From Campylobacter showae (GTDB lineage: Bacteria > Campylobacterota > Campylobacteria > Campylobacterales > Campylobacteraceae): DNA of 64,000 nt. Each line of letters begins with the position of its first letter. The first letter of the stretch is position 1. The position numbers were made by a program, and so were the translations under genes. The stretch lies in NCBI RefSeq assembly GCF_004803815.1, contig NZ_CP012544.1:62001-126000 (forward strand). The letters are read 5' to 3'. Shown in pieces: positions 51,660-60,669 of the stretch. The notes beneath the pieces were generated by a model. The model was not told the origin of the DNA. It worked only from the letters and a program-made list of their open reading frames with translations, and searched no databases.

Positions 51660-54091
51660 AACACAAGATAATCTTTCATAAAATTTTGTTTTTTACTATC
51701 GTTTGTATCGTATTTTTCGGTACCGTGATGACCTATAAGGCCACCAAAGACCTAGTAACTGCTTATGAGTGGAAAGGCACGATAGAAAGCGTAATGGACG
51801 CTAACGACGAGGCAAATTTCTTGCTCGAAAAAAGCCTTCTAGAGGCCGACTACGACGCGATCATGCGCCATACGGCTGAGTTTCAAAAGGCTCTAAAAAA
51901 GCTTGATTCAAGTAACCTGATCTCCTTTGAAAAGCTAGCGTTAAACGAAAAAACTTTTAGCGAGCTAGAGGAAGCGGTTGAAAAAAGAGTCGAGCTAACG
52001 GATAAATTTAACTCCGTTACGATAATGGCAAAGCTCGTTTATAACGAAATAATCTTAAAATTCGAGGCTTTAGACGGGCTGTATTTTAACGAGCTGATGT
52101 CGCAAATTTTGATGTTTAGATACGACTTAAACACTGATCTAGCGGCACCCAAAAAGCTTTTAAACGAGTATTTAAAGAACCCAAAACTAACTAAAAACGA
52201 CGCAGATTTTTTATCGAGCGCACAAAAACTGATCGGCCACTACGAGCAGGCGCAAAAGCTTTACCGCGATATAATTTCGCTTGAAATTTACAATAAACTA
52301 TCCGACCTCAAAGAAAGTAGCGAGCGCTACATACAAAACGTCTTATCGAATTTACGTAGGACGATGGCGCTAGTATTTGTGTTGTTTGGGCTTGCGTCGA
52401 TATTTGTTTATATTTCTTATGCTAGAGCTAGAAACAATATCAGACTACTAAACCGTTTCGAGCAAGCCGTCGATAATAGCTTTAACGCCATAACCTTTAC
52501 CGACCTAGATAGAAAGGTCAAATACGTAAATAAAATTTTCGAGCAAAATTTCGGATATAAATTTGAGGAACTAAAAGATCAAAATATAAACATCATAAAG
52601 TCCCATCAGCACTCAAACGAATTTTATCAAGATATGCTAAAAACGATAGAATCGGATCAAATTTGGCGAGCCGACGAGCTAATAAGCAGAACAAAAAGCG
52701 GCGAACTCATATACGAGCAGGTTATTTTCTCTCCGCTTTTTAACGAAAGCGGCGACAAAGACGGCTACATGTCGATCAAATTTGATAAAACCAAAGAGAT
52801 CGCGATGACAAAAGAGCTCGAAAACAAAAACAAAGAGCTGAAAAACGAAGCGCTAAAAGACAAGCTAACGGGGCTTGGTAGTTATTTTGCTCTGACGCAA
52901 AGGATGGAGCAGGGCTCGGGCGGCATGATCATCTATATAAACATTAACAACTTTATGGATTTTCGGTTTTTTTATAAAACAAAGACCGTGGACGCCATCA
53001 TTGCTTCATTTGCGACGACGCTTCAGCTTTGTATCGACACTTATAAGATTGACGCGAACATTTATAGAGTGCAGTTTGATGAGTTTTGTATCTGGTACGG
53101 CGGTGACGATGCAGAGCGGGTCGTACGTAAATTTATCGATTATTTTAAGGCAAATAATCTCTATATCACGGTTGAGGGGGCACGCGAGTTTATCCCTAAT
53201 ATCAAAATAACCATCGGCGTTAGCCTGCCTCAAGACACTCCGCAAACAAACCGCCTAACTCAAGCCATGCTAGCTCACCACGAAGCTAAGCAAAACGGCG
53301 AAACGGTGCAGTTTTACACCGAAAACAGCCACATAGAGCAGCAGTATTACCACAACCAAATCATGTCGCGCACCATCGAAAACGCGCTATATAACGATAC
53401 CGTGATCGTCGAGTGTCAGCCGATCTACGACGTATCTGGTGAAACGGCGCGGGTCAAATACTACGAAGTGCTCGTGCGCCTCATCGACGAAAACGGCAAG
53501 ATCCGCTATCCGGGCGAGTTTTTGGACATAGCAAAGAAAATTTCGCTTTATAACGATATCACGAAAAAGGTCATCGAGCACGTATTTAGGCTAGTTGAGA
53601 AGTTTACGAATACAAGCTTTTCTATGAACCTTTCTAGCAGCGATATCGCAAACGAAAGCATAAGGGATCTCATCGAGAAAAAGCTACGCGTCTGCTCAAG
53701 GCCTGAGCACGTGTATTTTGAGATATTAGAGAGCGAGGGCGTGGATGATTATAAGATCGTAAATGACTTCATCAACAAGATCCGCGCCTACGACTGCAAA
53801 ATTTCGATCGATGATTTCGGTAGCGGCTACTCAAACTACTACCGCATCCTAGAGCTTGATATCGACACGATCAAGATCGATGGCTCGATCATCAAAAAGC
53901 TACCTTACGACAAAAATGCTAGGTATCTACTGCAAACTATCATCGACTTTGCCGGAAGACAGGGCTACAACGTCGTGGCGGAGTTTGTTAGCTCAGAGGA
54001 GATCCTCGCCGAGATAAAGAAATTTGGCATCAAATACGCGCAAGGGTTTTTGCTGGGCAAGCCGACCTCGCCTAGCAATATCGAGGAGTAA
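51656..54091 (+). CDS. Membrane c-di-GMP phosphodiesterase: sensor, PAS, degenerate GGDEF, EAL
   Basis: An 811-residue protein with helices at residues about 5-26 and 235-257 bracketing a helical periplasmic sensor. A PAS domain follows (about 270-390: DNSFNAITFTDLDRKVKYVN, MSIKFDKTKEIAMT), then a GGDEF domain whose active motif is replaced by QFDEF near residue 472, so cyclase activity is unlikely. The EAL domain (about 550-800) is intact by eye: EVL near 604, NLSSSD, FEILESEG, IDDFGSGYSN near 718, TIKIDGS and AQGFLLGKP. It should degrade c-di-GMP. It overlaps the dihaem gene, suggesting that it senses redox or peroxide state (inference). Confidence 0.9.
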   Translation: MKHKIIFHKILFFTIVCIVFFGTVMTYKATKDLVTAYEWKGTIESVMDANDEANFLLEKSLLEADYDAIMRHTAEFQKALKKLDSSNLISFEKLALNEKTFSELEEAVEKRVELTDKFNSVTIMAKLVYNEIILKFEALDGLYFNELMSQILMFRYDLNTDLAAPKKLLNEYLKNPKLTKNDADFLSSAQKLIGHYEQAQKLYRDIISLEIYNKLSDLKESSERYIQNVLSNLRRTMALVFVLFGLASIFVYISYARARNNIRLLNRFEQAVDNSFNAITFTDLDRKVKYVNKIFEQNFGYKFEELKDQNINIIKSHQHSNEFYQDMLKTIESDQIWRADELISRTKSGELIYEQVIFSPLFNESGDKDGYMSIKFDKTKEIAMTKELENKNKELKNEALKDKLTGLGSYFALTQRMEQGSGGMIIYININNFMDFRFFYKTKTVDAIIASFATTLQLCIDTYKIDANIYRVQFDEFCIWYGGDDAERVVRKFIDYFKANNLYITVEGAREFIPNIKITIGVSLPQDTPQTNRLTQAMLAHHEAKQNGETVQFYTENSHIEQQYYHNQIMSRTIENALYNDTVIVECQPIYDVSGETARVKYYEVLVRLIDENGKIRYPGEFLDIAKKISLYNDITKKVIEHVFRLVEKFTNTSFSMNLSSSDIANESIRDLIEKKLRVCSRPEHVYFEILESEGVDDYKIVNDFINKIRAYDCKISIDDFGSGYSNYYRILELDIDTIKIDGSIIKKLPYDKNARYLLQTIIDFAGRQGYNVVAEFVSSEEILAEIKKFGIKYAQGFLLGKPTSPSNIEE

Positions 54092-54157
54092 AACGCGCGG
54101 TGGCTTTGAGCCGTTAAATTTAGCTCGTCTTAGTCAAATTTGCCCGCTCAAATTTGA

Positions 54158-54295
54158 CTAATCCTGTATCCAGACCGCCAAAAATCCGAGCAAAAATATA
54201 ACCAAAAATAATCCCGCCTGAAAATAGAAATTCTTTTTTAAATTTTCGTTTATCAAAGCGCAAAGCTCGGAAATAAAGATGTATAGCTCGCTCAC
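54158..54295 (-). CDS. Small membrane protein, 45 aa, GTG start
   Basis: GTG 54295 follows AAAGGAT by four bases. The frame reads MSELYIFISELCALINEN at the start, then an 18-residue hydrophobic helix AGLFLVIFLLGFLAVWIQD to TAG 54158. A different frame gives a longer but basic, unlikely peptide from ATG 54299. The hydrophobic helix near the end and the binding site support a real tail-anchored small protein. No family recognised. Confidence 0.5.
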   Translation of the reverse strand: MSELYIFISELCALINENLKKNFYFQAGLFLVIFLLGFLAVWIQD

Positions 54296-54391
54296 GCATA
54301 TCCTTTGGGCGCAAATTTTACGTCAAATTTGCCGCCCTCGCAGAGTCAAATTTGAGTGAGCCATTAAAAAGCGGCTCAAATTTAGCTTGGA

Positions 54392-54937
54392 TTATAAATT
54401 TGAGCTTGGCTCGTCTTTAAATTTCCTTCTAACAAAAGTGGCGCAAACCACAAACGAAACTGCCGTCAAAGCGTAAAATATATAGCTAGAAATAGGATTT
54501 GCGCGGGTCTCGCCCTCTTTTAGCTTTTTAACCGAAACGGCGTTTCTAAACATATCAAACATCGCGATGCGCCAGCCATAGTATTTGATCTGCGCCCTGC
54601 CTTCGCCCACTAGACTCTGGGCTGCGGCTTGGACGTCGGCGGAGTTAAATTTAAAATAAAGCGACAAGCCCCAGCCCGTGTCTTCGTTGCGATACGGCAT
54701 CACCTTCGTGCCGTTTAGCTCCCGCGTGTAGATGAAGTACACGTCGCGCGTCGGGCCGTCGGCCGGGTTTTGCGCGTCGATGAAGCCGTCTTTGTCCATG
54801 CGCTTGACCTCGCCGCCCGTGATGATCGCCTCGTCGTAGTGCGGGAAAGCGTAGTTTATCGCCGTAAATACCAAGGCATGCAGAGCAAACAGAAAGCTAA
54901 TTATGAAAATTCGGAGGTATTTTTTAAATTTTTGCAT
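54392..54937 (-). CDS. DUF1523-like membrane protein
   Basis: A 181-residue protein starting at ATG 54937 behind AAAGGACGAAA; a longer start at 54964 adds a tail with no purpose. An N-terminal helix (IFIISFLFALHALVFTAINY), a periplasmic domain (TGGEVKRMDKDGFIDAQNPA, DVYFIYTRELNGTKVMPYRN, YGWRIAMFDMFRNAVSVKKL) and a C-terminal helix (YIFYALTAVSFVVCATFV). The centre resembles DUF1523 proteins. It is downstream of norZ past a terminator. Function unknown. Confidence 0.7.
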   Translation of the reverse strand: MQKFKKYLRIFIISFLFALHALVFTAINYAFPHYDEAIITGGEVKRMDKDGFIDAQNPADGPTRDVYFIYTRELNGTKVMPYRNEDTGWGLSLYFKFNSADVQAAAQSLVGEGRAQIKYYGWRIAMFDMFRNAVSVKKLKEGETRANPISSYIFYALTAVSFVVCATFVRRKFKDEPSSNL

Positions 54938-54983
54938 TTTCGTCCTTTGGGGCGAATTGTACAAGATAGAAGTTTAGAAGAAG

Positions 54984-55008
54984 CTAAGCCCCTAAAGCAG
55001 GGGCTTAG
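54984..55008 (-). terminator. Intrinsic terminator of norZ
   Basis: On the minus strand CTAAGCCCCT-GCTTT-AGGGGCTTAG is a perfect 10-bp stem, followed by CTTCTTCTAAAC. It lies six bases after the norZ stop codon. Confidence 0.7.
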
Positions 55009-55013
55009 GCGGA

Positions 55014-57260
55014 TTAGGCTTTGGCCTTGCAGCCGCAGCTTCCCGCGATAAATTTAAGAATCTGGATAAAGAAGCAAACGCCGCCGATAATGAAGATCGT
55101 ATCGCCGATCATCCTTAGCCAGCGTAAATTTTGCAAGTGATCCATCTGCAAAAACTCTGCGCTTCTAGCGTACCACATGCCAACGTCTATCGCGGCGACG
55201 GCTTGATAAAGACCGATCGGGAGCAGCGACGCTAAAATCATTAGCATTAGACCCGCATTTAGCGACCAAAAGCCCACTTTCATAAGCTTGTCGTTAAATT
55301 CTTGCCCTTTGAAAAGGTAAAGCGCCACGAGCCAAACAAAGCCCAAAGCCAAAAATCCGTAAACGCCAAACAGCGCCGCGTGTCCGTGCACCGAGGTGGT
55401 GTTTAGACCCTGGATGTAGAACAAAAATAGCGGCGGGTTGATAAGGAAGCCAAACACGCCCGCGCCCAGCATATTCCAAAACGCCACCGCTATAAAGCAG
55501 TAAAGCGGCCATTTGAGATTTTTCGCCCAGCTTTGCGCGAACTGAAGCGAATACTGATGAAACGCCTCGGCTCCAAGAAGCACCAAAGGCACGACCTCAA
55601 GCGCGGAAAAGCTAGCGCCCACAGCCATGATCGGAGTGGTCGTTCCCGCAAAATAAAGGTGGTGGAAAGTGCCAGGGATACCGCCAATCAAAAACAAGCT
55701 AGCGCTTGCCAAGGTCGAATAGGTCGCGAATTTTTTGCCAACTAAGCCTAAAGATGCGAACACGAACGCAAGAGAAGCGGTCGCAAACACCTCGAAAAAG
55801 CCCTCGACCCAAAGGTGAACGACCCACCAGCGCCAGTATTCCATCACCGGTAGCGGGCTTCTTTGACCGTAAAATAGCCCCGCGCCGTAGAAAAGTCCCA
55901 CCGCGATAGCAGAAGCCGTAAAGATAGCTAGCAGGTTTTTATCGCCATCAGCCTTAAATCCACCGACGAATCCACGAAGCACAAGCGCCATCCAGATAAC
56001 AAGACCGACAAACAAAATAAGCTGCCAAACTCTGCCAAGCTCGATATACTCGTATCCTTGGTGACCAAGCCAAAAGCTCAGGCTAGTATCCATCTTGCCC
56101 GCTATCGCCATGTATTCGCCGATAAAGCTGCCCACGACTAGGAAAAGTAGTGCGTAAAATAGCAAATCAACGCCTAGTTTTTGAAATTTAGGATCCTTGC
56201 CGCCGTTGATGATAGGCGCTAGGAAAAGTCCGGCTGCCAAAAAGCCCGTCGCGATCCAGAAAATGCTCGCCTGGATGTGCCAAGTGCGCGCCAAAGAGTA
56301 CGGGATGTACTGGGATAAATTTATGCCGTAAAACTCCTGCCCCTCGACTGTGTAGTGCGCCACGAAGCCGCCTATCATGATCTGGAAAACAAAAAGAGCT
56401 AGCGCTACAAAAAGGTATTTGCCAAGCGCCTTTTGAGACGGGGTCAAATTTAGCCTTGAGAGCGGATCGGCGTCGATAGGAGCGAGTTTCTCGTGATCTT
56501 TTTCTCCGTAGAAATTTGAAAACCAAACTAGTAAGCCAACGCCCGCAACCAAAATCGTAACGCTGATAATCGTCCAAAATACGTTTTCTTTCGTCGGAAC
56601 GTTGTCGATTAGCGGCTCGTGCGGCCAGTTGTTCGTGTACGTAGCCTCGCTATTTGGGCGATTCGTCGCCGTAGCCCAGGTCGCCCAGAAGAAGAAATCA
56701 TTTAGCTGCTCGCGGTTTTCCTCTTTGGCTAACGTGTTGTTTTTCATCGCGTAGTTTTCGCGTAGTTTTTGGTATTTCGGATCGTTGCCAAAAAGCCCGT
56801 TATACTCGTCGCGTACTACCTTTGCTGCGGCGATCCTCTCGTCGCTGATCGTTATAACGCCGTTTTTTAGCGTATTCGTGCGATATTCGCTCTTTGTTAG
56901 AGCCTTGATGTTGGCTTGTTGCTCGGCGCTTAGAGCGTCAAATTTGGCTCCGTAAAGCTGATTTGCCTTTATATCCATAAACGCGACTAGCTCTTTATGT
57001 AGCCAATCAGCCGTCCAGTCAGGCGCTTGATACGCTCCGTGTCCCCACACCGAGCCCACCTGCATACCGCCGATGCTTTGCCAGGCCTCTTGGCCTTTAT
57101 AAATTTGCTCTTGCTCGACTATTATTTTGCCGTTTTTATCGGCAAAACTCACTACCGGCGGCGCTTCGCGATAAACCTCTACGCCGTAATAGCCCAGTAT
57201 CCCGAAGGCGATAGTAACGACTGCTACCAGCGCCCACCAATACTTCTTGTATTCACGCAT
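55014..57260 (-). CDS. norZ: Quinol-type nitric oxide reductase
   Basis: A 748-residue protein, the size of single-subunit qNOR. The N-terminal extension (GKIIVEQEQIYKGQEAWQSI, MQVGSVWGHGAYQAPDWTAD) fuses a NorC-like part without haem c to the 12-helix catalytic subunit. Haem and metal His regions are SLARTWHIQASIFWIATGFL, YWRWWVVHLWVEGFFEVFAT, GGIPGTFHHLYFAGTTTPIM and GLNTTSVHGHAALFGVYGFL. It takes electrons from menaquinol to convert NO to N2O and protects against nitrosative stress. An FNR-like box lies 59 bases upstream of the start and a terminator follows the stop. Confidence 0.95.
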   Translation of the reverse strand: MREYKKYWWALVAVVTIAFGILGYYGVEVYREAPPVVSFADKNGKIIVEQEQIYKGQEAWQSIGGMQVGSVWGHGAYQAPDWTADWLHKELVAFMDIKANQLYGAKFDALSAEQQANIKALTKSEYRTNTLKNGVITISDERIAAAKVVRDEYNGLFGNDPKYQKLRENYAMKNNTLAKEENREQLNDFFFWATWATATNRPNSEATYTNNWPHEPLIDNVPTKENVFWTIISVTILVAGVGLLVWFSNFYGEKDHEKLAPIDADPLSRLNLTPSQKALGKYLFVALALFVFQIMIGGFVAHYTVEGQEFYGINLSQYIPYSLARTWHIQASIFWIATGFLAAGLFLAPIINGGKDPKFQKLGVDLLFYALLFLVVGSFIGEYMAIAGKMDTSLSFWLGHQGYEYIELGRVWQLILFVGLVIWMALVLRGFVGGFKADGDKNLLAIFTASAIAVGLFYGAGLFYGQRSPLPVMEYWRWWVVHLWVEGFFEVFATASLAFVFASLGLVGKKFATYSTLASASLFLIGGIPGTFHHLYFAGTTTPIMAVGASFSALEVVPLVLLGAEAFHQYSLQFAQSWAKNLKWPLYCFIAVAFWNMLGAGVFGFLINPPLFLFYIQGLNTTSVHGHAALFGVYGFLALGFVWLVALYLFKGQEFNDKLMKVGFWSLNAGLMLMILASLLPIGLYQAVAAIDVGMWYARSAEFLQMDHLQNLRWLRMIGDTIFIIGGVCFFIQILKFIAGSCGCKAKA

Positions 57261-57318
57261 ACTTTGTCTCCTTTTGAAAAATTCGTATAAAGTTTATCCA
57301 AAATAAATTTGCACAAAA

Positions 57319-57332
57319 ATGATGTATATCAA
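57319..57332. promoter_or_regulatory. FNR/CRP-type box between norZ and the divergent gene
   Basis: ATGAT-GTAT-ATCAA matches the FNR-type pattern TTGAT-N4-ATCAA at nine of ten positions. It is 59-72 bases before the norZ start codon and about 80 before the divergent ATG 57411. In Campylobacter, NssR-type regulators of this family govern NO defence with a different half site, so the binding protein is open. Confidence 0.5.
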
Positions 57333-57410
57333 TAAAAGGATAAAATCTGTCCTTAAAATATTGCTTATTTTAAAAATGTATAATTACGAAAATATATTTT
57401 GGGGGATTTT

Positions 57411-57941
57411 ATGCTTAAATTCGAGATTGTTTATAAATTTTGCCTCATTTGCACGCTGATTTTGGGGCTTAGTTTGCTCGCGTTTTCGGGGGTAAATTTC
57501 GCGCTCGGAGAGTATGGCGAATTTTGGATGGGCGCACATAAATTTGCGGGCTTTTTGGTTGCGCTTGCAGCCGTTTTACACGTGATAAATCGCAAGAAAA
57601 AGCTCATCAAACTCGCAAATGAATTTACAGACGTCATCACTCGTCGCAAAAATCCTAGCATGTGCAACATGGACCGCATCATCGCCTCGCTCGAGCCCTA
57701 TACGATCGCTGAAATCTCGCAAAAACTAGGCTTTGATGAGGCCGAGTTTTGCCGCACATTACGCGAAAACGGCGTCAAATTTAATGGAGCAAATCAAACC
57801 TTGCGCCAAATTTCTTTTTTAAACGACGAAAAGATATTTTTCGTGCTAGTTCTCATCGTCGAGGCAAAATTTGGCAAAAGATTTTGCGGCGAACTCAAAT
57901 TTAAAGGCGCTAAATTTAATGGCGGCATAAAAGCAGCGTGA
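57411..57941 (+). CDS. Two-helix membrane protein with cytoplasmic helical domain, divergent from norZ
   Basis: A 176-residue protein from ATG 57411 (GGGGGATTTT before it); TTG 57399 overlaps the binding site. Two membrane helices (FCLICTLILGLSLLAFSGVN and MGAHKFAGFLVALAAVLHVI) contain His residues that could hold haem, as in DUF4405-type proteins. The cytoplasmic part (DRIIASLEPYTIAEISQKLG, FDEAEFCRTLRENGVKF) looks like a helix-turn-helix-type fold. TATAAT at 57379-57384 suggests its own promoter. A role near nitric oxide reductase is possible but only positional. Confidence 0.65.
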   Translation: MLKFEIVYKFCLICTLILGLSLLAFSGVNFALGEYGEFWMGAHKFAGFLVALAAVLHVINRKKKLIKLANEFTDVITRRKNPSMCNMDRIIASLEPYTIAEISQKLGFDEAEFCRTLRENGVKFNGANQTLRQISFLNDEKIFFVLVLIVEAKFGKRFCGELKFKGAKFNGGIKAA

Positions 57942-57992
57942 GCTCGGCGCAAGCGACACGGAGGCTAAATTCATATTTTTGAAAGGGCTCAA

Positions 57993-58481
57993 ATTTTAAA
58001 AATAACCGCAATTTTAATCATAACTTTTAACGTTTTACTTTTTGGCGGGATTGTTTGGACGATATTTTGGCGAAATCCTAGCAAGCTTAGCCCGCGTCAG
58101 CTCGCTGCAATAGGCGAATCAAGCGCGATAAAAAGACTTTCCGTACGGCCATTTTTACTTTGGTTGGAGCGGTTTTTCATCTCGCGTGAAAGCCTTTGGT
58201 TTGATCAAAATTACATCTATGTTTTTAGAGGGCAGGAACTCGCGTCTAGGTATAAATTTGAGCAAATTACAGCGCTTGAGAGTACGAAAATATGGATAAA
58301 TAGCGCTAGAATTTGGCGGATTTGTTTTGCGGACGAGTTTGAGAAAGACGGCACGAGCGAGTATAAATTTGCGCCAGCGGCTTCGATTTTTACTCCAAAT
58401 TTTAAAGAGTTCTTGCAAATTTTGCACGAGAAAAATAAGGATACGATCAAAACGAAACCGAGATTTTGGGAGACCGTTTAA
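57993..58481 (+). CDS. Hypothetical membrane-anchored protein, apparent ATT start
   Basis: The frame lacks ATG, GTG and TTG until TTG 58164 but is open from well upstream. GAAAGGG at 57981-57987 sits five bases before ATT 57993. Starting there gives MLKITAILIITFNVLLFGGI, a textbook membrane anchor, followed by VWTIFWRNPSKLS, a basic loop and a beta-rich domain (WFDQNYIYVFRGQELASRYK, EYKFAPAASIFTP), 162 residues in all. Starting at TTG 58164 would remove the anchor and has no binding site. Either ATT is used, or it is a point change or error of ATG. Function unknown. Confidence 0.55.
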   Translation: MLKITAILIITFNVLLFGGIVWTIFWRNPSKLSPRQLAAIGESSAIKRLSVRPFLLWLERFFISRESLWFDQNYIYVFRGQELASRYKFEQITALESTKIWINSARIWRICFADEFEKDGTSEYKFAPAASIFTPNFKEFLQILHEKNKDTIKTKPRFWETV

Positions 58482-58643
58482 CCGTAAATTTGGAACTTGC
58501 GTTAAATCGTGCTCTTTGAACCGATACAAAAAGATAAAATGCGGTCGTTTTGATAAAAAATAAAATATAAAACGCTCCGGCGCGTAAGTGTATTGATTTA
58601 ACAAAACGGGCTTAATATAGGACTAAAAATTTAGCGATAATTT

Positions 58644-60488
58644 TTAAATTTTATCTATATCTATAACCTTGTCAAAAATAAATTTAAGCTCCTCTTGGTG
58701 TGTGATAGCTAGTACGCTAAGGTGCGTAAAGTCGCGCTTCAGGGCGGTTAAAAGCTCTTTTGCCAGCACGCTATCAAGCGCCGAAGTTGCCTCGTCAAGC
58801 AGTAAAAATGCGGGCCGCGCAAAATAAACCCTAGTAAATGCAAGCCTTTGTGCTTCGCCGCCGCTTAAAATCTTGCCCCAATCTTTAACTTCGTCTAGTT
58901 CGCGGATAAATTTCTCTAGCCGCACTCGTCGTAAAATTCCTTCAAAATCGGCATCGGCGCCTTGCAAATCGCTAGGATACGCGATAAGCCGCCTTAGACT
59001 CATGCGCGCTAAAAACGGCTTTTGCGGCACGACCATCGTCCCGCACGGCAAGCAAACATCGCCCGAGCCGTGATCCCAGATGCCCACGATATACCTAAAT
59101 ACGCTGCTTTTGCCCGTTCCGCTAGCTCCGCGTAGCAGCACCCATTCGCCGCTTTTTATGCTCAAATTTAGCCCGCAAACTAACCTTTCGCCGCTCGGGG
59201 TAAAAATTTGTAAATTTTTACACCTCAGCTCGTTTGCTTCGGCGTTTTCGTCAAATTTAACGCTCTTAAATTTATCCTGCGCCAAATTTGCCGCCGTTAC
59301 CTGGGCAGGTTTGTTGACGTCGTCAAGATCGCTGTTATGCTCTCTAAATTTAGCGTCAAATTTGACCTTAGAGTCCGCTGCCTGCGCGATCTCGATGAAT
59401 TTATACACGCGCTCCACGCTCGCAGCCCACTCCATGATCTGCCTATAGTAGTCCATAAACCACGCAAAGCCGTCCTGCACGCTGTAAAACGCCGAGCGCG
59501 CCCGCATCATATCGCCAAACGTCATCGCGTGCGCGAAATAAAGCGGCAAACAGGCGAAGATGGGGATTAGATTCGTGATTTTTAAGTAGCTAGCCGAAAA
59601 GCACTCTAGGCGAAACTCGGTGTTCATGATGACGCGCCAGTTGCGCACTACCTCGCTAAAGCTTGTTCTAAAGCGCGTTTTTTCAGCGCACGCACCCTTC
59701 ATCAGCGCGACGGCTTCGGCGTTTTCGCGAGTGATTAGTAGATTTGCGCGGTAGTCGGCCTCGACCTGCTGTTTTTCGTAGTTTAGGCGCTTTAGACTGC
59801 GGCCGATTAGGTGCGTGATTAGCGAGCTAAAAAGTGTATAAACGAGCGCGATGTAGACCAAAAAGCCCTCCAGCGCAAACTCGTGTCCAAACGCGCTAAA
59901 GCGCAGTACTTTTGACGCCTCCCAGAGGATAAAGGCGAAAGCAAAAAGCTTGGAGAGGTTGTAAACCATGGATTTTATTAGATTTACGCTTTTATCGGCG
60001 AGTAGGAGGCTGTCCTCGGCGATACGCTGGTCCGGGTTATCAAAGCCCGTGGCGCCGGACAAGCGGTAAAAATTTGCGTTTTTTAGCCATAGATTTTCCA
60101 TCTCTTCGCTTAGACTTTCGCGCCACGAGATCACAAGCAGCTTTTTAAACCAGTTTCCGATCACGATAAATAGCACGATAATCGCGGTATAGACAAGAAA
60201 CTCGCCCACAAGCGGGAGCATGAGATCTTTTTGAAATTTCTCGATCGCGTCGTAAAATTTTTTATCCCATGCGTTCATGAGCGTCGCGACCTTGACGATG
60301 GCTAGGCTAGCTCCCAGCGTCACGGCCAGCATCGCCCACGCCGCTAGTGAGCGCTTGCCCGTCCAAAACCAGCCTGCGATGATGAAAAACTTCTTTAAAA
60401 TTTGCAAATTTAGCCTTTTTTTAATTTTATGTTCGCCTGCCTTGCTTGACGGTGCATTATGACTTTTGCGCAGAAATTTATCTTTCAA
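58644..60488 (-). CDS. ABC transporter of the SbmA/BacA/YddA type (fused membrane and ATPase domains)
   Basis: A 614-residue protein. An N-terminal six-helix ABC_membrane_2 domain (AWAMLAVTLGASLAIVKVAT, WRESLSEEMENLWLKNANFY, NPDQRIAEDSLLLADKSVNL) precedes an ATPase: Walker A GASGTGKSS near residue 460, ILSGGEAQRLAFTRVYFARP and Walker B LLLDEATSALD. The NPDQRI motif is diagnostic of the SbmA/BacA/YddA and ABCD group, which handles peptides, cobalamin or fatty-acyl compounds. The ATP domain makes it YddA-like. TTG 60488 is the start offered; the binding site is weak. Confidence 0.85.
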   Translation of the reverse strand: MKDKFLRKSHNAPSSKAGEHKIKKRLNLQILKKFFIIAGWFWTGKRSLAAWAMLAVTLGASLAIVKVATLMNAWDKKFYDAIEKFQKDLMLPLVGEFLVYTAIIVLFIVIGNWFKKLLVISWRESLSEEMENLWLKNANFYRLSGATGFDNPDQRIAEDSLLLADKSVNLIKSMVYNLSKLFAFAFILWEASKVLRFSAFGHEFALEGFLVYIALVYTLFSSLITHLIGRSLKRLNYEKQQVEADYRANLLITRENAEAVALMKGACAEKTRFRTSFSEVVRNWRVIMNTEFRLECFSASYLKITNLIPIFACLPLYFAHAMTFGDMMRARSAFYSVQDGFAWFMDYYRQIMEWAASVERVYKFIEIAQAADSKVKFDAKFREHNSDLDDVNKPAQVTAANLAQDKFKSVKFDENAEANELRCKNLQIFTPSGERLVCGLNLSIKSGEWVLLRGASGTGKSSVFRYIVGIWDHGSGDVCLPCGTMVVPQKPFLARMSLRRLIAYPSDLQGADADFEGILRRVRLEKFIRELDEVKDWGKILSGGEAQRLAFTRVYFARPAFLLLDEATSALDSVLAKELLTALKRDFTHLSVLAITHQEELKFIFDKVIDIDKI

Positions 60489-60669
60489 ATTTTACCGCAA
60501 ATTTAATCGCGCTTTACGGACGAGTAAATTCGTATCCCGCAAGCCGAGAAAGGTTAAATTTGAGCAAATTTAGCTCCGTAAATAAGTAAAACAAATTTAC
60601 GCTAGAGGCTCGTATTTATAAATTTTACGAGCCTAGCTAAGTCCGAAAAGCAGGTGCGCAATAGCCTGA

